A stretch of 64,000 nucleotides of DNA from positions 103,284 through 167,283 of the forward strand of contig NZ_VDDA01000014.1 in NCBI RefSeq assembly GCF_006151805.1, read 5' to 3'. This document shows, piece by piece, positions 53,391-61,951 of this stretch. The position numbers were made by a program, and so were the translations under genes. The stretch is from Methylobacterium terricola (GTDB taxonomy: Bacteria; Pseudomonadota; Alphaproteobacteria; Rhizobiales; Beijerinckiaceae). A model generated the notes under the pieces. That model searched no databases. It saw only the letters and a program-made list of their open reading frames with translations, and was not told where the DNA came from. The first letter of the stretch is position 1, and every line of letters starts with the position of its first letter.

Positions 53391-54788
53391 ATGGATACGG
53401 TTTCGAACCACGAGCCCCGCACCCGGGTCGAGCAGGTGGTCGCCGGGGTGGCGGAGCGGATCGACCGCGGGCTGCTGCGCCCCGGCGAGCGGCTGCCCTC
53501 GATCCGGGCGGCGGCGTCGCTTTTCGCGGTGTCGAAGAACACGATCGTCAACGCCTATGAGCGCCTCGTCGCCTCGGGCCGGGTCGAGAGCCGGCCGGGC
53601 TCGGGCTTCTACGTCTCGGCCCCGGCGAAGGTCTCGCGCCCGGTGCCGCATCCGGGCCCCGTCCCGGTCGCGGCGGTGGACAGCGTCTGGCTGCTGCGCG
53701 AGCAGCTCGACCGGCATTACGACGTCCGCGTCGGCGACGGGCGCCCGCCGCCGGCCTGGATGGAGAGCCTGGAGGTCGGCCGCGCCTTGCGGCCTTCGGC
53801 GGCGGCATCGAGCGAGAGCTATGGCAGCCCGGACGGCTATCTCCCGTTGCGCCGGAGCCTGGCGCTCCGGCTCGCCGAGCGGGCGATCCACGCCGAGCCC
53901 GACGGGGTGCTGCTCACCGCGGGCGCCAACCACGCCCTCGACCTCATCATCCGCCAGTTCGTCGCCCCGGGCGAGCCGGTGCTGGTGGATTCGCCGGGCT
54001 ACTACCCGCTCTTCGGCAAGCTGCGCCTCGCCAAGGCCCGGATCCTCGGCGTGCGGCGCAACCCGGACGGGCCGGACGTCGCCCATCTCGACGAGGTGGC
54101 GCGCGCGAGCGGCGCGCGGCTGTTCTTCACCCAGTCGCTTGCCCACAACCCGACCGGCTGCTCGCTCACCCTGCCGGTCGCCCACCGGCTCCTGCAGCGC
54201 GCCGCCGCGCTCGACCTGCGCATCGTCGAGAGCGATCCCTTCGCCGACGTGCTGCCCGCCGCGCAGGCCCGCCTCGCCGCCCTCGACCAGCTGGAGCGCG
54301 TGATCTCCGTCGGCACCTTCGCCAAGACCCTCTCGGCCAGCCTGCGCTGCGGCTTCATCGCGGCGCGGCCCGATGTCGTCGAGGCGTTGCGCGACCTCAA
54401 GATGGTGACGAGCGTCAACAGCTCCGGCTTCGTCGAGCGCATCGTCCACGACCTGATCGAGAGCGGACGCTACCGCCGCCACCTGCGCCGCCTGGGGAGC
54501 CGGATCGAGGCGGCGACGCTGCAGGGGAGGGCGGTCCTGGCCGATCTCGGCCTGCCGGTCTTCGGCGAGCCGCGGGGCGGGTACTATCTCTGGTGCGGGC
54601 TGCCGGACGCGACCGATCTCGACGCCCTGTCGCGCCGGGCCGCCGCGCGCGGCATCCTGATCGCGCCGGGCGGCCTGTTCCGGCCCGAGGGACCGGCCGG
54701 CCCGCCGATGATGCGGGTCAACGTGGCGCATGCGGGCGATCCCCGTTTCGCGCGATTCATGCGGGACGCGACGGGGGCAGTGCCGTGA
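53391..54788 (+). CDS. MocR-type regulator (GntR winged helix fused to aminotransferase-like domain)
   Basis: This PLP-dependent transcription regulator has 465 residues. The GntR helix-turn-helix is at about residues 12-75: ERIDRGLLRPGERLPSIRAA, then VSKNTIVNAYERLVASG. A linker is followed by a fold-type I aminotransferase domain with SPDGYLPLRRSLA, HNPTGCSLTLPVAH, and the PLP-lysine segment SVGTFAKTLSASLRCGF near residue 310. ATG 53391 places the winged helix properly at the N-terminus. It is divergent from the mevalonate operon with about 190 bases between starts, so it probably regulates it. MocR proteins usually sense amines or PLP adducts, so the effector here is puzzling. Confidence 0.9.
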   Translation: MDTVSNHEPRTRVEQVVAGVAERIDRGLLRPGERLPSIRAAASLFAVSKNTIVNAYERLVASGRVESRPGSGFYVSAPAKVSRPVPHPGPVPVAAVDSVWLLREQLDRHYDVRVGDGRPPPAWMESLEVGRALRPSAAASSESYGSPDGYLPLRRSLALRLAERAIHAEPDGVLLTAGANHALDLIIRQFVAPGEPVLVDSPGYYPLFGKLRLAKARILGVRRNPDGPDVAHLDEVARASGARLFFTQSLAHNPTGCSLTLPVAHRLLQRAAALDLRIVESDPFADVLPAAQARLAALDQLERVISVGTFAKTLSASLRCGFIAARPDVVEALRDLKMVTSVNSSGFVERIVHDLIESGRYRRHLRRLGSRIEAATLQGRAVLADLGLPVFGEPRGGYYLWCGLPDATDLDALSRRAAARGILIAPGGLFRPEGPAGPPMMRVNVAHAGDPRFARFMRDATGAVP

Positions 54789-54800
54789 TCCGGCGGGCCC

Positions 54801-55208
54801 CTACCCTGCGACGGCGAGGACGAGATCGGTCCGGGAAAAGTCGCGTCCCTTGAACAGGATCGGCAGTCGGCTCCGGTCCGCGCAGGCATAGGACAGGCAA
54901 TCGGCGAAGTTCAGCCGGGCCGGATGACCCTGTCCCTTGCCGTAAATCGCGAAGGCTTCGACGGCTCGGCGCGCGACCTCGTCGTCGACGGGCACGATGG
55001 TGATTTGGGCGGCACGGATGAAATCGTCGTACAGCTCCTGGGCATCGAGGATGCTCAGCCCGAGGATGCGGGCGAGGTTGATCGTCGCCTCGAGCCGAAC
55101 GTGGGCGCCGGTCTCCCGTCGCCCGGCCGCCTCGATGAGATCCAGGAACGCGGCTGCCTCTGCCTCCCCCGCGAGAATCGCGACCACGGCCGAGGTCTCG
55201 ATGAACAT
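54801..55208 (-). CDS. vapC: VapC-like PIN-domain toxin
   Basis: This probable RNase toxin of a type II toxin-antitoxin pair has 135 residues. PIN-domain features are the start MFIETSAVVAILAGE, LEATINLARIL, LNFADCLSYACADR and ILFKGRDFSRTDL, giving the acidic metal-binding set. The first acidic residue is Glu4 where most VapC proteins have Asp, a conservative change. The start codon overlaps the antitoxin stop (TGATG), so the two are translationally coupled. The gene ends 12 bases from the convergent MocR gene. RNA targets cannot be predicted. Confidence 0.9.
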   Translation of the reverse strand: MFIETSAVVAILAGEAEAAAFLDLIEAAGRRETGAHVRLEATINLARILGLSILDAQELYDDFIRAAQITIVPVDDEVARRAVEAFAIYGKGQGHPARLNFADCLSYACADRSRLPILFKGRDFSRTDLVLAVAG

Positions 55209-55450
55209 CAGCGCTCCCAGAGCTGGTCACGCTCATCGTCGGTGAGGGCCGGCAGCCGGGGGCGGTCCGCCTTGGCCAGCGCGCGCGCGCGGAGGGCGGC
55301 CACCCGTTCGCGCAGCGGGATCTCCTCCTCGGCGCGGCGGATCTCGTTGTGCAGGGCGAGCTTGATCGCGGCGGTGAGGGTCGGGGCGCCGCGCGTCCTC
55401 ATCACGGCCTCGGCGAGGGCCCGAATCTCGCGATCGCGGATGCTGAGCAT
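55208..55450 (-). CDS. vapB: VapB-like antitoxin (Rv0623 type)
   Basis: This small antitoxin of 80 residues would neutralise the PIN toxin encoded immediately downstream and repress the shared promoter as a complex. The start MLSIRDREIRALAEAVM at ATG 55450 has GGAGG upstream. The N-terminal part is the ribbon-helix-helix-like segment of the Rv0623 family (LSIRDREIRALAEAVMRTRG, TLTAAIKLALHNEIRRAEEE), and the C-terminal tail PALTDDERDQLWER would wrap the toxin. The frame continues 34 codons upstream, but without the family pattern. Confidence 0.88.
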   Translation of the reverse strand: MLSIRDREIRALAEAVMRTRGAPTLTAAIKLALHNEIRRAEEEIPLRERVAALRARALAKADRPRLPALTDDERDQLWER

Positions 55451-55564
55451 GACGCCTCCTGTCGACCGCGATTGTCTATACGCATGGCCCTGCGACGTCC
55501 ATACAGGGCGCGGCTTCCGCGGGGAGCAGGGTGCCCGCGCGTTGCCGGGCACCGGGCGCGGCCT

Positions 55565-56179
55565 TTAGGGCAGCACCGCCAAGTAATGCGCCAGCGCCTT
55601 GATGTCGTCATCCGACAGCGAGCCCGCCACCTCGGTCATCGCCGCCCCGCCGGAACTGGGGCGGGTGTTGGCCCGGTAATCGGTGAGCGCCTTGGCGAGG
55701 TAGGCCTCGGGCAGGCGGGCGACGCGGGGTGCGGCCTGGATGCCGAGATAGGCGTCGCCGTGGCAGGCGGCGCAGCGGTGTCGGGCGGCGGCGGCCTCGC
55801 CGGCCCTGGTGAGGTCGGCCTGCGTGTCCGCGGGCGGCTTAACGTCCGGCACTGGCAGGGAGGCGAAGTACTTGCCGAGCGCCCGGATGTCGTTGTCCGA
55901 CAGGCCCTCCGCCACGCCCTGCATGATCTCGTTCTTGCGCCGGCCGGAGCGGAAGAACACCAGCTGGAGCTGGATGTAGTTGCTGGAATGCCCGGCGATC
56001 GGCGGCGCGCCCTCGGCGAGCGCCTCGCCGTGGCAGGACAGGCAGGCCTGCGCCACCTCGGGGGCCTCGGCGGCCTGGACCGCGGCCGGAGCCGTGAGGG
56101 CGAGGGCGACGAGCGCGGCGCGGGCCGGCCCGGAGACTCTCCGGGCCGGCTGGCGGGCGCGGGGCTCAGCCCCGCTCAC
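55565..56179 (-). CDS. Dihaem cytochrome c (c4-like), periplasmic
   Basis: This exported electron carrier has 204 residues and two CXXCH haem sites: ACLSCHGEALAEGAPPIAGH early in the mature protein and RCAACHGDAYLGIQAAPRVA in the second half. The repeated Met-ligand regions are GVAEGLSDNDIRALGKYFAS and VAGSLSDDDIKALAHYLAVL. The signal peptide is ALVALALTAPAAVQAAE. The GTG start overlaps the stop of the sorbosone-dehydrogenase-like gene, so the two are translationally coupled. It would take electrons from that PQQ-type enzyme and pass them to the respiratory chain. The paired cytochrome domains are typical of cytochrome c4/c553-like proteins. Confidence 0.9.
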   Translation of the reverse strand: MSGAEPRARQPARRVSGPARAALVALALTAPAAVQAAEAPEVAQACLSCHGEALAEGAPPIAGHSSNYIQLQLVFFRSGRRKNEIMQGVAEGLSDNDIRALGKYFASLPVPDVKPPADTQADLTRAGEAAAARHRCAACHGDAYLGIQAAPRVARLPEAYLAKALTDYRANTRPSSGGAAMTEVAGSLSDDDIKALAHYLAVLP

Positions 56180-57456
56180 TTGGTGTAGGCGATGCGATAG
56201 ATCGCACCGGCCCAGTCGTCGGCGACGAGGAGCGCGCCGTCCGGCGCCACCAGGATGTCGGCCGGGCGGCCGGTATAGTCGCGGTCGCCCTTGAGCCAGC
56301 CCGAGGCGAAGGTCTCCATCTTGGCGTTCTTGCCGTCCGGATCGACGATCACCCGCTCGATGCGCCCGCCCTGGTACTTGTGGCGGTTCCAGGAGCCGTG
56401 CTCGGCGATGAAGATGTTGTTCTTGTACTCGGCCGGGAAGGACGAGCCGGTGTAGAACTTCATGCCGAGCGGCGCGACATGCGCCCCGAGCTTCGCCACC
56501 GGCGGCGTGAACTCGGCGCAGGTGCGGCCTTGGGCGAATTTCGGATCCGGCATGTCGCCCTGGTGGCAATACGGATAGCCGAAATGCTCGACGACCTTCG
56601 AGATCATGTTGAGCTTGTCGCTCGGGATGTCGTCGCTCATCCAGTCGCGGGCGTTCTCGGTGAACCAGTAGCGGCCGGTGCGCGGGTCGATGTCGCCGCC
56701 GACGCTGTTGCGCACGCCGAGCGCCACGATCTCCGCCGCCCCGGTCTTCAGGTCGACGCGGCGCACCTGGGACACGCTGCTCGGCGGGTTGCCGATGTTG
56801 AAGGGCGGGCCGAACGGCACGTAGACCCAGCCGTCCTTGTCGAAGGTCAGGTACTTCCAGCCGTGCGGTACGTAGGACGGCATGTCGTCGTAGACGACGA
56901 CCGGCTCCGGCGGCTTGTCGAGGTTGGCCTCGATGTTGTCGTAGCGGAAGATCTTGTCGATCGCCACGACGTAGAGCGCGCCGTCGCGATAGGCGAGGCC
57001 GGTGGGCATGTTGAGGCCCTTGAGGATCGTCTTGACGACCTTCTTGCCGCCCTGGTCGACGATGGCGTAGACGTTGGTCGCGCCGAACGAGCCGACGAAC
57101 AGCGTGCCCTTGTCGCCGATCGCCATCTGGCGCGCCTCGGGCACGCCGCTGGCATAGACGCTGATCGTGAAGCCCGCCGGCAGCTTCACCGCCTTGAGGT
57201 TGTCGGCCAGCTCCTCGTCCGAGGCCGGCAGGGCGGGGTTGGCCGGCGGCGCCAGGCCCTTCTGGGCCGAGGTCTCGTCGCCGAGGAACCAGTCCGGCGG
57301 CGGGCTCTTCCAGAACGCCTTGCCGCTCGAATCGTACTGCTTGAGGCCCTGCGCGCCGGCAGCCCCGCCGGTCAGGCCCGCCGCCACCAGGGCGGCGGCC
57401 GCCCACGCCGCGCGGCGCAATCCGGTCCCGGCACGGGCTTGTCTCCTCGCCGTCAT
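56176..57456 (-). CDS. Sorbosone-dehydrogenase-family PQQ-type sugar dehydrogenase
   Basis: This periplasmic beta-propeller protein has 426 residues. The signal peptide (LRRAAWAAAALVAAGLTGGA) starts from ATG 57456, which has GGAGGAAC upstream. Propeller segments include LPAGFTISVYASGVPEARQM, LKGLNMPTGLAYRDGALYVV, LGVRNSVGGDIDPRTGRYWF and IFIAEHGSWNRHKYQGGRI, typical of the soluble PQQ glucose/L-sorbosone dehydrogenase group. A dihaem cytochrome c gene is coupled downstream as electron acceptor. Substrates in this family are aldoses or aldehydes, often unproven. No PQQ synthesis genes are in the window. Confidence 0.88.
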   Translation of the reverse strand: MTARRQARAGTGLRRAAWAAAALVAAGLTGGAAGAQGLKQYDSSGKAFWKSPPPDWFLGDETSAQKGLAPPANPALPASDEELADNLKAVKLPAGFTISVYASGVPEARQMAIGDKGTLFVGSFGATNVYAIVDQGGKKVVKTILKGLNMPTGLAYRDGALYVVAIDKIFRYDNIEANLDKPPEPVVVYDDMPSYVPHGWKYLTFDKDGWVYVPFGPPFNIGNPPSSVSQVRRVDLKTGAAEIVALGVRNSVGGDIDPRTGRYWFTENARDWMSDDIPSDKLNMISKVVEHFGYPYCHQGDMPDPKFAQGRTCAEFTPPVAKLGAHVAPLGMKFYTGSSFPAEYKNNIFIAEHGSWNRHKYQGGRIERVIVDPDGKNAKMETFASGWLKGDRDYTGRPADILVAPDGALLVADDWAGAIYRIAYTK

Positions 57457-57712
57457 GTCCGTTCCTCCCGATGTCGTATTCGTTCGCCCTTCATGGGCGT
57501 TGGTCTCGCGGCGCGCTCCGCGGCGCGGCCTCGACGCGACCACTGTCGAGTTGGACACGGCCTTTCGTCAAGGGGAGGGGGCGATCGGGGGACGGCGCCG
57601 GGGAGGCGATCATCGGGGATCCCGGGCGATGGCCCGCCCCGTGGATCTGGACGGGCTCCATCGGCGTCCCTAGGGTGCCGCCGACGCTGCATAAGGGATG
57701 GGGGCCAGGGTC

Positions 57713-58501
57713 ATGGCTGTGGGTTCGATGACGTCGCGCTGGGCTTCGGGCGCGATGCTGGCGCTCGCGGCGACGCAGGCCCTCGCCGCGGGCGAGCCGT
57801 CCCGCCTCGATCAGGTCGTCGAGCGCAAGGTCCTGAACGTCTGCACGACCGGCGATTACCGTCCGTTCTCGTACCGCCCCGACGGCGCCAACGACTTCGT
57901 CGGAATCGACATCGATCTCGGCCGTTCGCTGGCCAAGTCGCTCGATGCCGAGGCGGTCTTCATCCAGACCAAATGGTCGGACCTGCTCGCCGACTTCAAG
58001 GCCAAGTGCGACATCGCGATGAGCGGCATCTCGGTGACGCTGCCGCGCCAGCGCGAGGTGTTCTTCAGCGAGATGTACCTGGTCAACGGCAAGGCGCCGA
58101 TCGTACGCTGCGACGACGTCGCGAAGTACCAGACGACGAAGGCGATCAACCAGCCCGCGACCCGCGTCGTCGTCAATCCCGGCGGCACGAACGAGCGGTT
58201 CGCCCGCGCCAATCTCGGCGACGCGCAGATCCGGCTCTTCCCGGACAACCGCGTCATCTGGCGCGAGATCGCGGAGGGCCGCGCCGACGTGATGGTCGCC
58301 GAATCCGTCGAGGTGAAGCTCCAGGAGAAGCTGCATCCGGGCCTGTGCGCGGTGAACCCCGATCAGCCGCTCCAGTACGGCGAGATGGGCTTCCTGCTGC
58401 CGCGCGGCGACGCGGTGTTCAAGGCCTATGTCGACCAGTGGCTGCACCTGACCAAGGCCTCGGGCGAGTTTGCCCGGATCCTCGACGCCAACATGAAGTG
58501 A
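57713..58501 (+). CDS. Periplasmic cyclohexadienyl dehydratase-like protein (PheC / family 3 binding-protein fold)
   Basis: This exported protein has 262 residues, with signal MTSRWASGAMLALAATQALA. The fold is that of polar-amino-acid binding proteins, but the pattern matches PheC, the periplasmic cyclohexadienyl/arogenate dehydratase: VCTTGDYRPFSYRPDGANDF, FKAKCDIAMSGISVTLPRQR, VNPGGTNERFARANLGDAQI, DVMVAESVEVKLQEKLHPGL and QWLHLTKASGEFARIL. The Glu in ESVEVKL matches the region of the PheC catalytic Glu, so dehydratase activity is plausible. No ABC transporter genes adjoin it, which favours an enzyme over a transporter component. Alternative start ATGs are at 57698 and 57728. Confidence 0.82.
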   Translation: MAVGSMTSRWASGAMLALAATQALAAGEPSRLDQVVERKVLNVCTTGDYRPFSYRPDGANDFVGIDIDLGRSLAKSLDAEAVFIQTKWSDLLADFKAKCDIAMSGISVTLPRQREVFFSEMYLVNGKAPIVRCDDVAKYQTTKAINQPATRVVVNPGGTNERFARANLGDAQIRLFPDNRVIWREIAEGRADVMVAESVEVKLQEKLHPGLCAVNPDQPLQYGEMGFLLPRGDAVFKAYVDQWLHLTKASGEFARILDANMK

Positions 58502-58651
58502 GGGTGGGGGCTGCGCCGTGCGGCCTCGCCTCGCGCGCCCGTTCGTGCTCCAACGCAACCAGGCAGGAGCGGGCGGCCCCGTCCGGGGCCCCTTGCACGA
58601 CGGCAAGGCACCGCCGATCTGCCGCCTCGGAACGATCCCGGAGAGCACCCC

Positions 58652-59530
58652 ATGAGCGAGTCAGCCGATTACGTGCCGCCCAAGGTCTGGACCTGGGACA
58701 AGGCGAGCGGCGGCCGTTTTGCCAGCATCAACCGGCCGGTGGCTGGGGCGACGCACGAGAAGCCGCTGCCCGTCGGCCGCCATCCGCTCCAGCTCTACTC
58801 CCTCGGCACGCCGAACGGCCAGAAGGTCACGATCCTGCTGGAGGAGCTTCTGGCCCTCGGCCATGCCGGCGCCGACTACGATGCCTGGCTCATCCGCATC
58901 GGCGACGGCGACCAGTTCGGCTCCGGCTTCGTCGCGGCGAACCCGAACTCGAAGATCCCGGCGCTGGTCGACCGCAGCGGCGCGACGCCGGTGCGGGTGT
59001 TCGAGTCGGGCGCGATCCTGACCTACCTCGCCGAGAAGTTCGGCGCCTTCCTGCCGACCGAGCCGGCCGCCCGGGCCGAGACGCTGTCCTGGCTGTTCTG
59101 GCAGATGGGCTCGGCGCCGTTCCTCGGCGGCGGCTTTGGCCATTTCTACGCCTACGCGCCGGTGAAGCTCGAATACCCGATCAACCGCTACGCCATGGAG
59201 GCCAAGCGCCAGCTCGACGTGCTCGACCGCCGGCTCGCCGAGACCGAGTTCGTCGCCGGCGACGCCTACACGATCGCCGACATGGCGATCTGGCCGTGGT
59301 ACGGCGGCGTGGTGAAGGGCTGGCTCTACGAGGCGGCCGAGTTCCTGGCGGTCGAGGAGTACCGCAACGTCCGGCGCTGGGCCGACCAGATCCTCGCCCG
59401 GCCGGCGGTGCAGCGCGGCCGCAAGGTCAACCGCCTCACCGGCGACCCGGCCGACCAGCTCCACGAGCGCCATGAGGCCAGCGACTTCGATACGAAGACG
59501 CAGGACAAGCTGGCCGGGACGGCGGGTTAG
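58652..59530 (+). CDS. yghU: Glutathione-dependent disulfide-bond oxidoreductase, YghU family
   Basis: This cytoplasmic Nu-class glutathione transferase-like enzyme, 292 residues, reduces disulfides and hydroperoxides with glutathione. YghU features are the N-terminal extension VPPKVWTWDKASGGRFASIN, the glutathione-binding SLGTPNGQKVTILLEELLAL (near residue 50), NPNSKIPALVD, VFESGAILTYLAEKFG, and the C-terminal helix region ADMAIWPWYGGVVKGWLY. The TPNG motif is the mark of this class. It is a single gene with its own leader of 150 bases after the PheC-like gene. Together with adhC and fghA it fits an active glutathione metabolism. Confidence 0.93.
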   Translation: MSESADYVPPKVWTWDKASGGRFASINRPVAGATHEKPLPVGRHPLQLYSLGTPNGQKVTILLEELLALGHAGADYDAWLIRIGDGDQFGSGFVAANPNSKIPALVDRSGATPVRVFESGAILTYLAEKFGAFLPTEPAARAETLSWLFWQMGSAPFLGGGFGHFYAYAPVKLEYPINRYAMEAKRQLDVLDRRLAETEFVAGDAYTIADMAIWPWYGGVVKGWLYEAAEFLAVEEYRNVRRWADQILARPAVQRGRKVNRLTGDPADQLHERHEASDFDTKTQDKLAGTAG

Positions 59531-59657
59531 GGCGCCGCTCGCCGCCAGTCCCGTCCCGGTGACGAAAGCGGCGCGGGCCTCCCGTCTCCCCGCGGGCGCA
59601 GGGCCGTCCGGGCTCTGCGAGCGAGGAACGACGTCGCGCAAGCCCGACCGGGAGAGG

Positions 59658-59679
59658 CCCGAGCCCGAAGGGGCTCGGG
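59658..59679. repeat. Hairpin in a 340-base gene-free gap
   Basis: CCCGAGCCC and GGGCTCGGG flank GAAG, a perfect 9-bp hairpin. The whole gap 59531-59870 has no gene. It looks like intergenic repeat material, with GCTCCGGCTTCGCCTCCGCT and matching GAGAGG/CCTCTCC blocks around it. It lies between two convergent genes and may end transcription from both sides. Confidence 0.55.
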
Positions 59680-59870
59680 GAGCCCGCAGGGCAGGGGCGA
59701 GGGGTGTTTCCGGAGGAGCCCCATCCGGCACCTCACCCTCGCTCCGGCTTCGCCTCCGCTCGCTGCGCTCCCTGAACGGGAGTCCAGCCCTCTCCCCGTC
59801 CGCGCAGGGCTGTCCGGGGGCAATCGATGCCGTGGGTTCCGCCTCTCCGGGTCGCCGGCCGGCCCCCGCC

Positions 59871-61586
59871 TCACGCCTCCGGCAGCGCCAGGGCCTGGAA
59901 CGCGTCATACGCCGCGATCGCCGTCCGCGCCTGGGCCCGGATGCCGGCAGCGAGCGCGTCGCCCGTGATGGTCTCGTCCGGATACTCGGTGATCAGCGTC
60001 AGCGGCACGCGGTGGCGGGCATCCTCGGCGATCAGGCACGGGATCCCGTGGACCATCCGCAGCGGCGGCGGGGGCGCGTGCCGGGCGCTGAGGGCGAGCT
60101 GCGCTCGCGTCAGCGCCATCAGCGCCGCATCCTCGGCGAGTTGCGCCGTCACGGCCGTCGCCAGCGCCTCCGCGGCCTCGGCCCAGCCGCGCCAGTGGCG
60201 CAGGATCAGGAAGAAGCCGCGGGGCAGCGACCAGGTCTCGAAGCCGGCGGGCAGGTAGCCCGAGAGCGGGCGGGTCCATTCATGCGCCGGGTAGCCGTGC
60301 AGGTTCACGTGCAGAAGCGCGCCGCTGCACCGTTCCGCCGCGTGCCGCAGGGCGGTCTCGTGGAAGGGCGGGGCGATCCGGTATTCGAGGTCGTCGCCGA
60401 GCGCGGTGTAGCGCGCCGCATGGTGCATGTGGCGCGGGTTCGCCGCCGCGAGGCGGCGCTGGAGCGCCGCGCCGTCCGGGTTCTCCAGGGGGGAGATCGT
60501 GAAATGCGCGCCGTCGCGGGCGGCCAGCTCCCGCGCGGCGGCGAGCGCCCCGGCGGGCCCCGTCACCTCGTTCGGATGCTGGCCGGAGCCGATCATCACC
60601 GCGCGGTCGGGCCCCGCGATGTACCGGCCCGCGACCGGGCGGCCCGAGCGCGCCGTCGCCGAGAGTTCGGTACCGCCGAGGGCGGCGAGGCGGGCGGGTA
60701 GCCCGTCTGCGGCCAGGATCCCGTCGGCCGCCGCCGGCAGCGGAGCGTCGGGCCCCGACAGCGGGCGGGTCTCGACCGTGACGGTGATCGCACCGTCGCG
60801 GATCGCGATCTCGGGCACGATCTGGCCCGGGCGCAGGTGCCGGTCGCCCGGCGGGCGGCCGGTGCGGTGCTGGAAGTGCTCGAGGAGCGAGAAATAGAGA
60901 TCCTCGTGCAGGGCCTCGGCCAGGCTGACCGCCTCCTCGCCGACGGGCAGCCCCCGGTCGCGAGCCGGGATCCCGATCCGGACCGACAGCTCCTCGAAGA
61001 ACGGCTCGGCCTCGCCCCAGGGGTGGCCGGCCACCGCCGCCATTCCCCGGGCGAAGGCGGCCTCGTAATCGGTCTCCAGGCGCTCGTCCGTCGCCCCGTC
61101 GTCGAGCCAGCCGGTCGGCGAGAGGATCACCCGGCCGAAGGCGTCGGCGTGGCGCCGGTTCGGCGCCCGCACGCGCAGAGTCCGGGTGTTGCCCGCCGCA
61201 TCGGTCAGCCGGACCTCGTAGGCCGGCACATCGGTCTCGTGCGGTCCTTGGGCGGTGAAGCGGAGCGGGACCGCGCCGACGAGGGCCGCCAGCGGATAGG
61301 CCTCGGTCAGGAAGCGCTGCGGGGTTGCGGCCGGGTGGACCGGATAGGCGACCACGATCTCCGTCACTCCCGACAGGTCGATCTCCTCCAGGAAGGCGTG
61401 GAGCAGCGGCTTGTAGGCGCTGCGCAGCCGCGCCGCGACACCCCGGGCGGCGAGCGCGCGCTCGGCCGCACGCCGGCTCTCGGCATCCTCGAACAGCCAT
61501 GCCTCGACCGTCGCGCCCGGTGGCCAGGACCGGGCGAGGAGCGCGTCGAGGCTGCGCGGCAGGGTCGTGTCGAGAAGGAGGGTCAT
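59871..61586 (-). CDS. M14-family zinc carboxypeptidase-like protein
   Basis: This predicted metallopeptidase of the M14 (carboxypeptidase A/succinylglutamate desuccinylase-like) group has 571 residues. The zinc HxxE motif is in IGSGQHPNEVTGPAGAL near residue 336, and the third ligand His is probably in LHVNLHGYPAHEW near 427. ENPDGAALQRRLAAANPRHM is typical of the M14 substrate pocket. The N-terminal 300 residues form an extra domain (DTTLPRSLDALLARSWPPGA, GPHETDVPAYEVRLTDAAGN) not found in simple carboxypeptidases. There is no signal peptide, so it is cytoplasmic. Its substrate is unknown; the neighbouring MFS gene may import or export a related compound. Confidence 0.82.
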   Translation of the reverse strand: MTLLLDTTLPRSLDALLARSWPPGATVEAWLFEDAESRRAAERALAARGVAARLRSAYKPLLHAFLEEIDLSGVTEIVVAYPVHPAATPQRFLTEAYPLAALVGAVPLRFTAQGPHETDVPAYEVRLTDAAGNTRTLRVRAPNRRHADAFGRVILSPTGWLDDGATDERLETDYEAAFARGMAAVAGHPWGEAEPFFEELSVRIGIPARDRGLPVGEEAVSLAEALHEDLYFSLLEHFQHRTGRPPGDRHLRPGQIVPEIAIRDGAITVTVETRPLSGPDAPLPAAADGILAADGLPARLAALGGTELSATARSGRPVAGRYIAGPDRAVMIGSGQHPNEVTGPAGALAAARELAARDGAHFTISPLENPDGAALQRRLAAANPRHMHHAARYTALGDDLEYRIAPPFHETALRHAAERCSGALLHVNLHGYPAHEWTRPLSGYLPAGFETWSLPRGFFLILRHWRGWAEAAEALATAVTAQLAEDAALMALTRAQLALSARHAPPPPLRMVHGIPCLIAEDARHRVPLTLITEYPDETITGDALAAGIRAQARTAIAAYDAFQALALPEA

Positions 61587-61951
61587 GGCGGGGGGAGAGG
61601 CGTTGGGGGGCGAGGTCTCCCACGCTTAAGCGACCGAACCTCTCCTGTCGCGCCCCGTCGGCGGCCGTCCTCCGCCCCGTGCCGGCGAACGGCCGCCCGC
61701 GGCCAGGCCCGGACGCGACGGTCCGCGCGGATGCGGCGGCCGGAGCGCCCGTGACCCGCTCGTGCTCGATGACGGCACGGCAGGCCCCGACCTTCCGGCG
61801 CCGCCCTCCTCTCCCTCTGTCCGGAGGCCCCGCGACGTCGTAGCGGCGAACGGGGATGTCGATCGGCACGCGACTGTCGCGGTGACGGGTGCGGGCCGTG
61901 TCCGCTATGCCTGGGGGGACGGCGCTGCCGGGTGGGACCGAGGATCACGCG
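61587..61951. other. Divergent promoter gap between peptidase and MFS genes
   Basis: These 365 bases contain no supported gene. Short frames are open on both strands only because of the GC bias. The gap must hold the promoters for the two divergent genes, but I see no clear -35/-10 pair or dyad. Confidence 0.45.
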
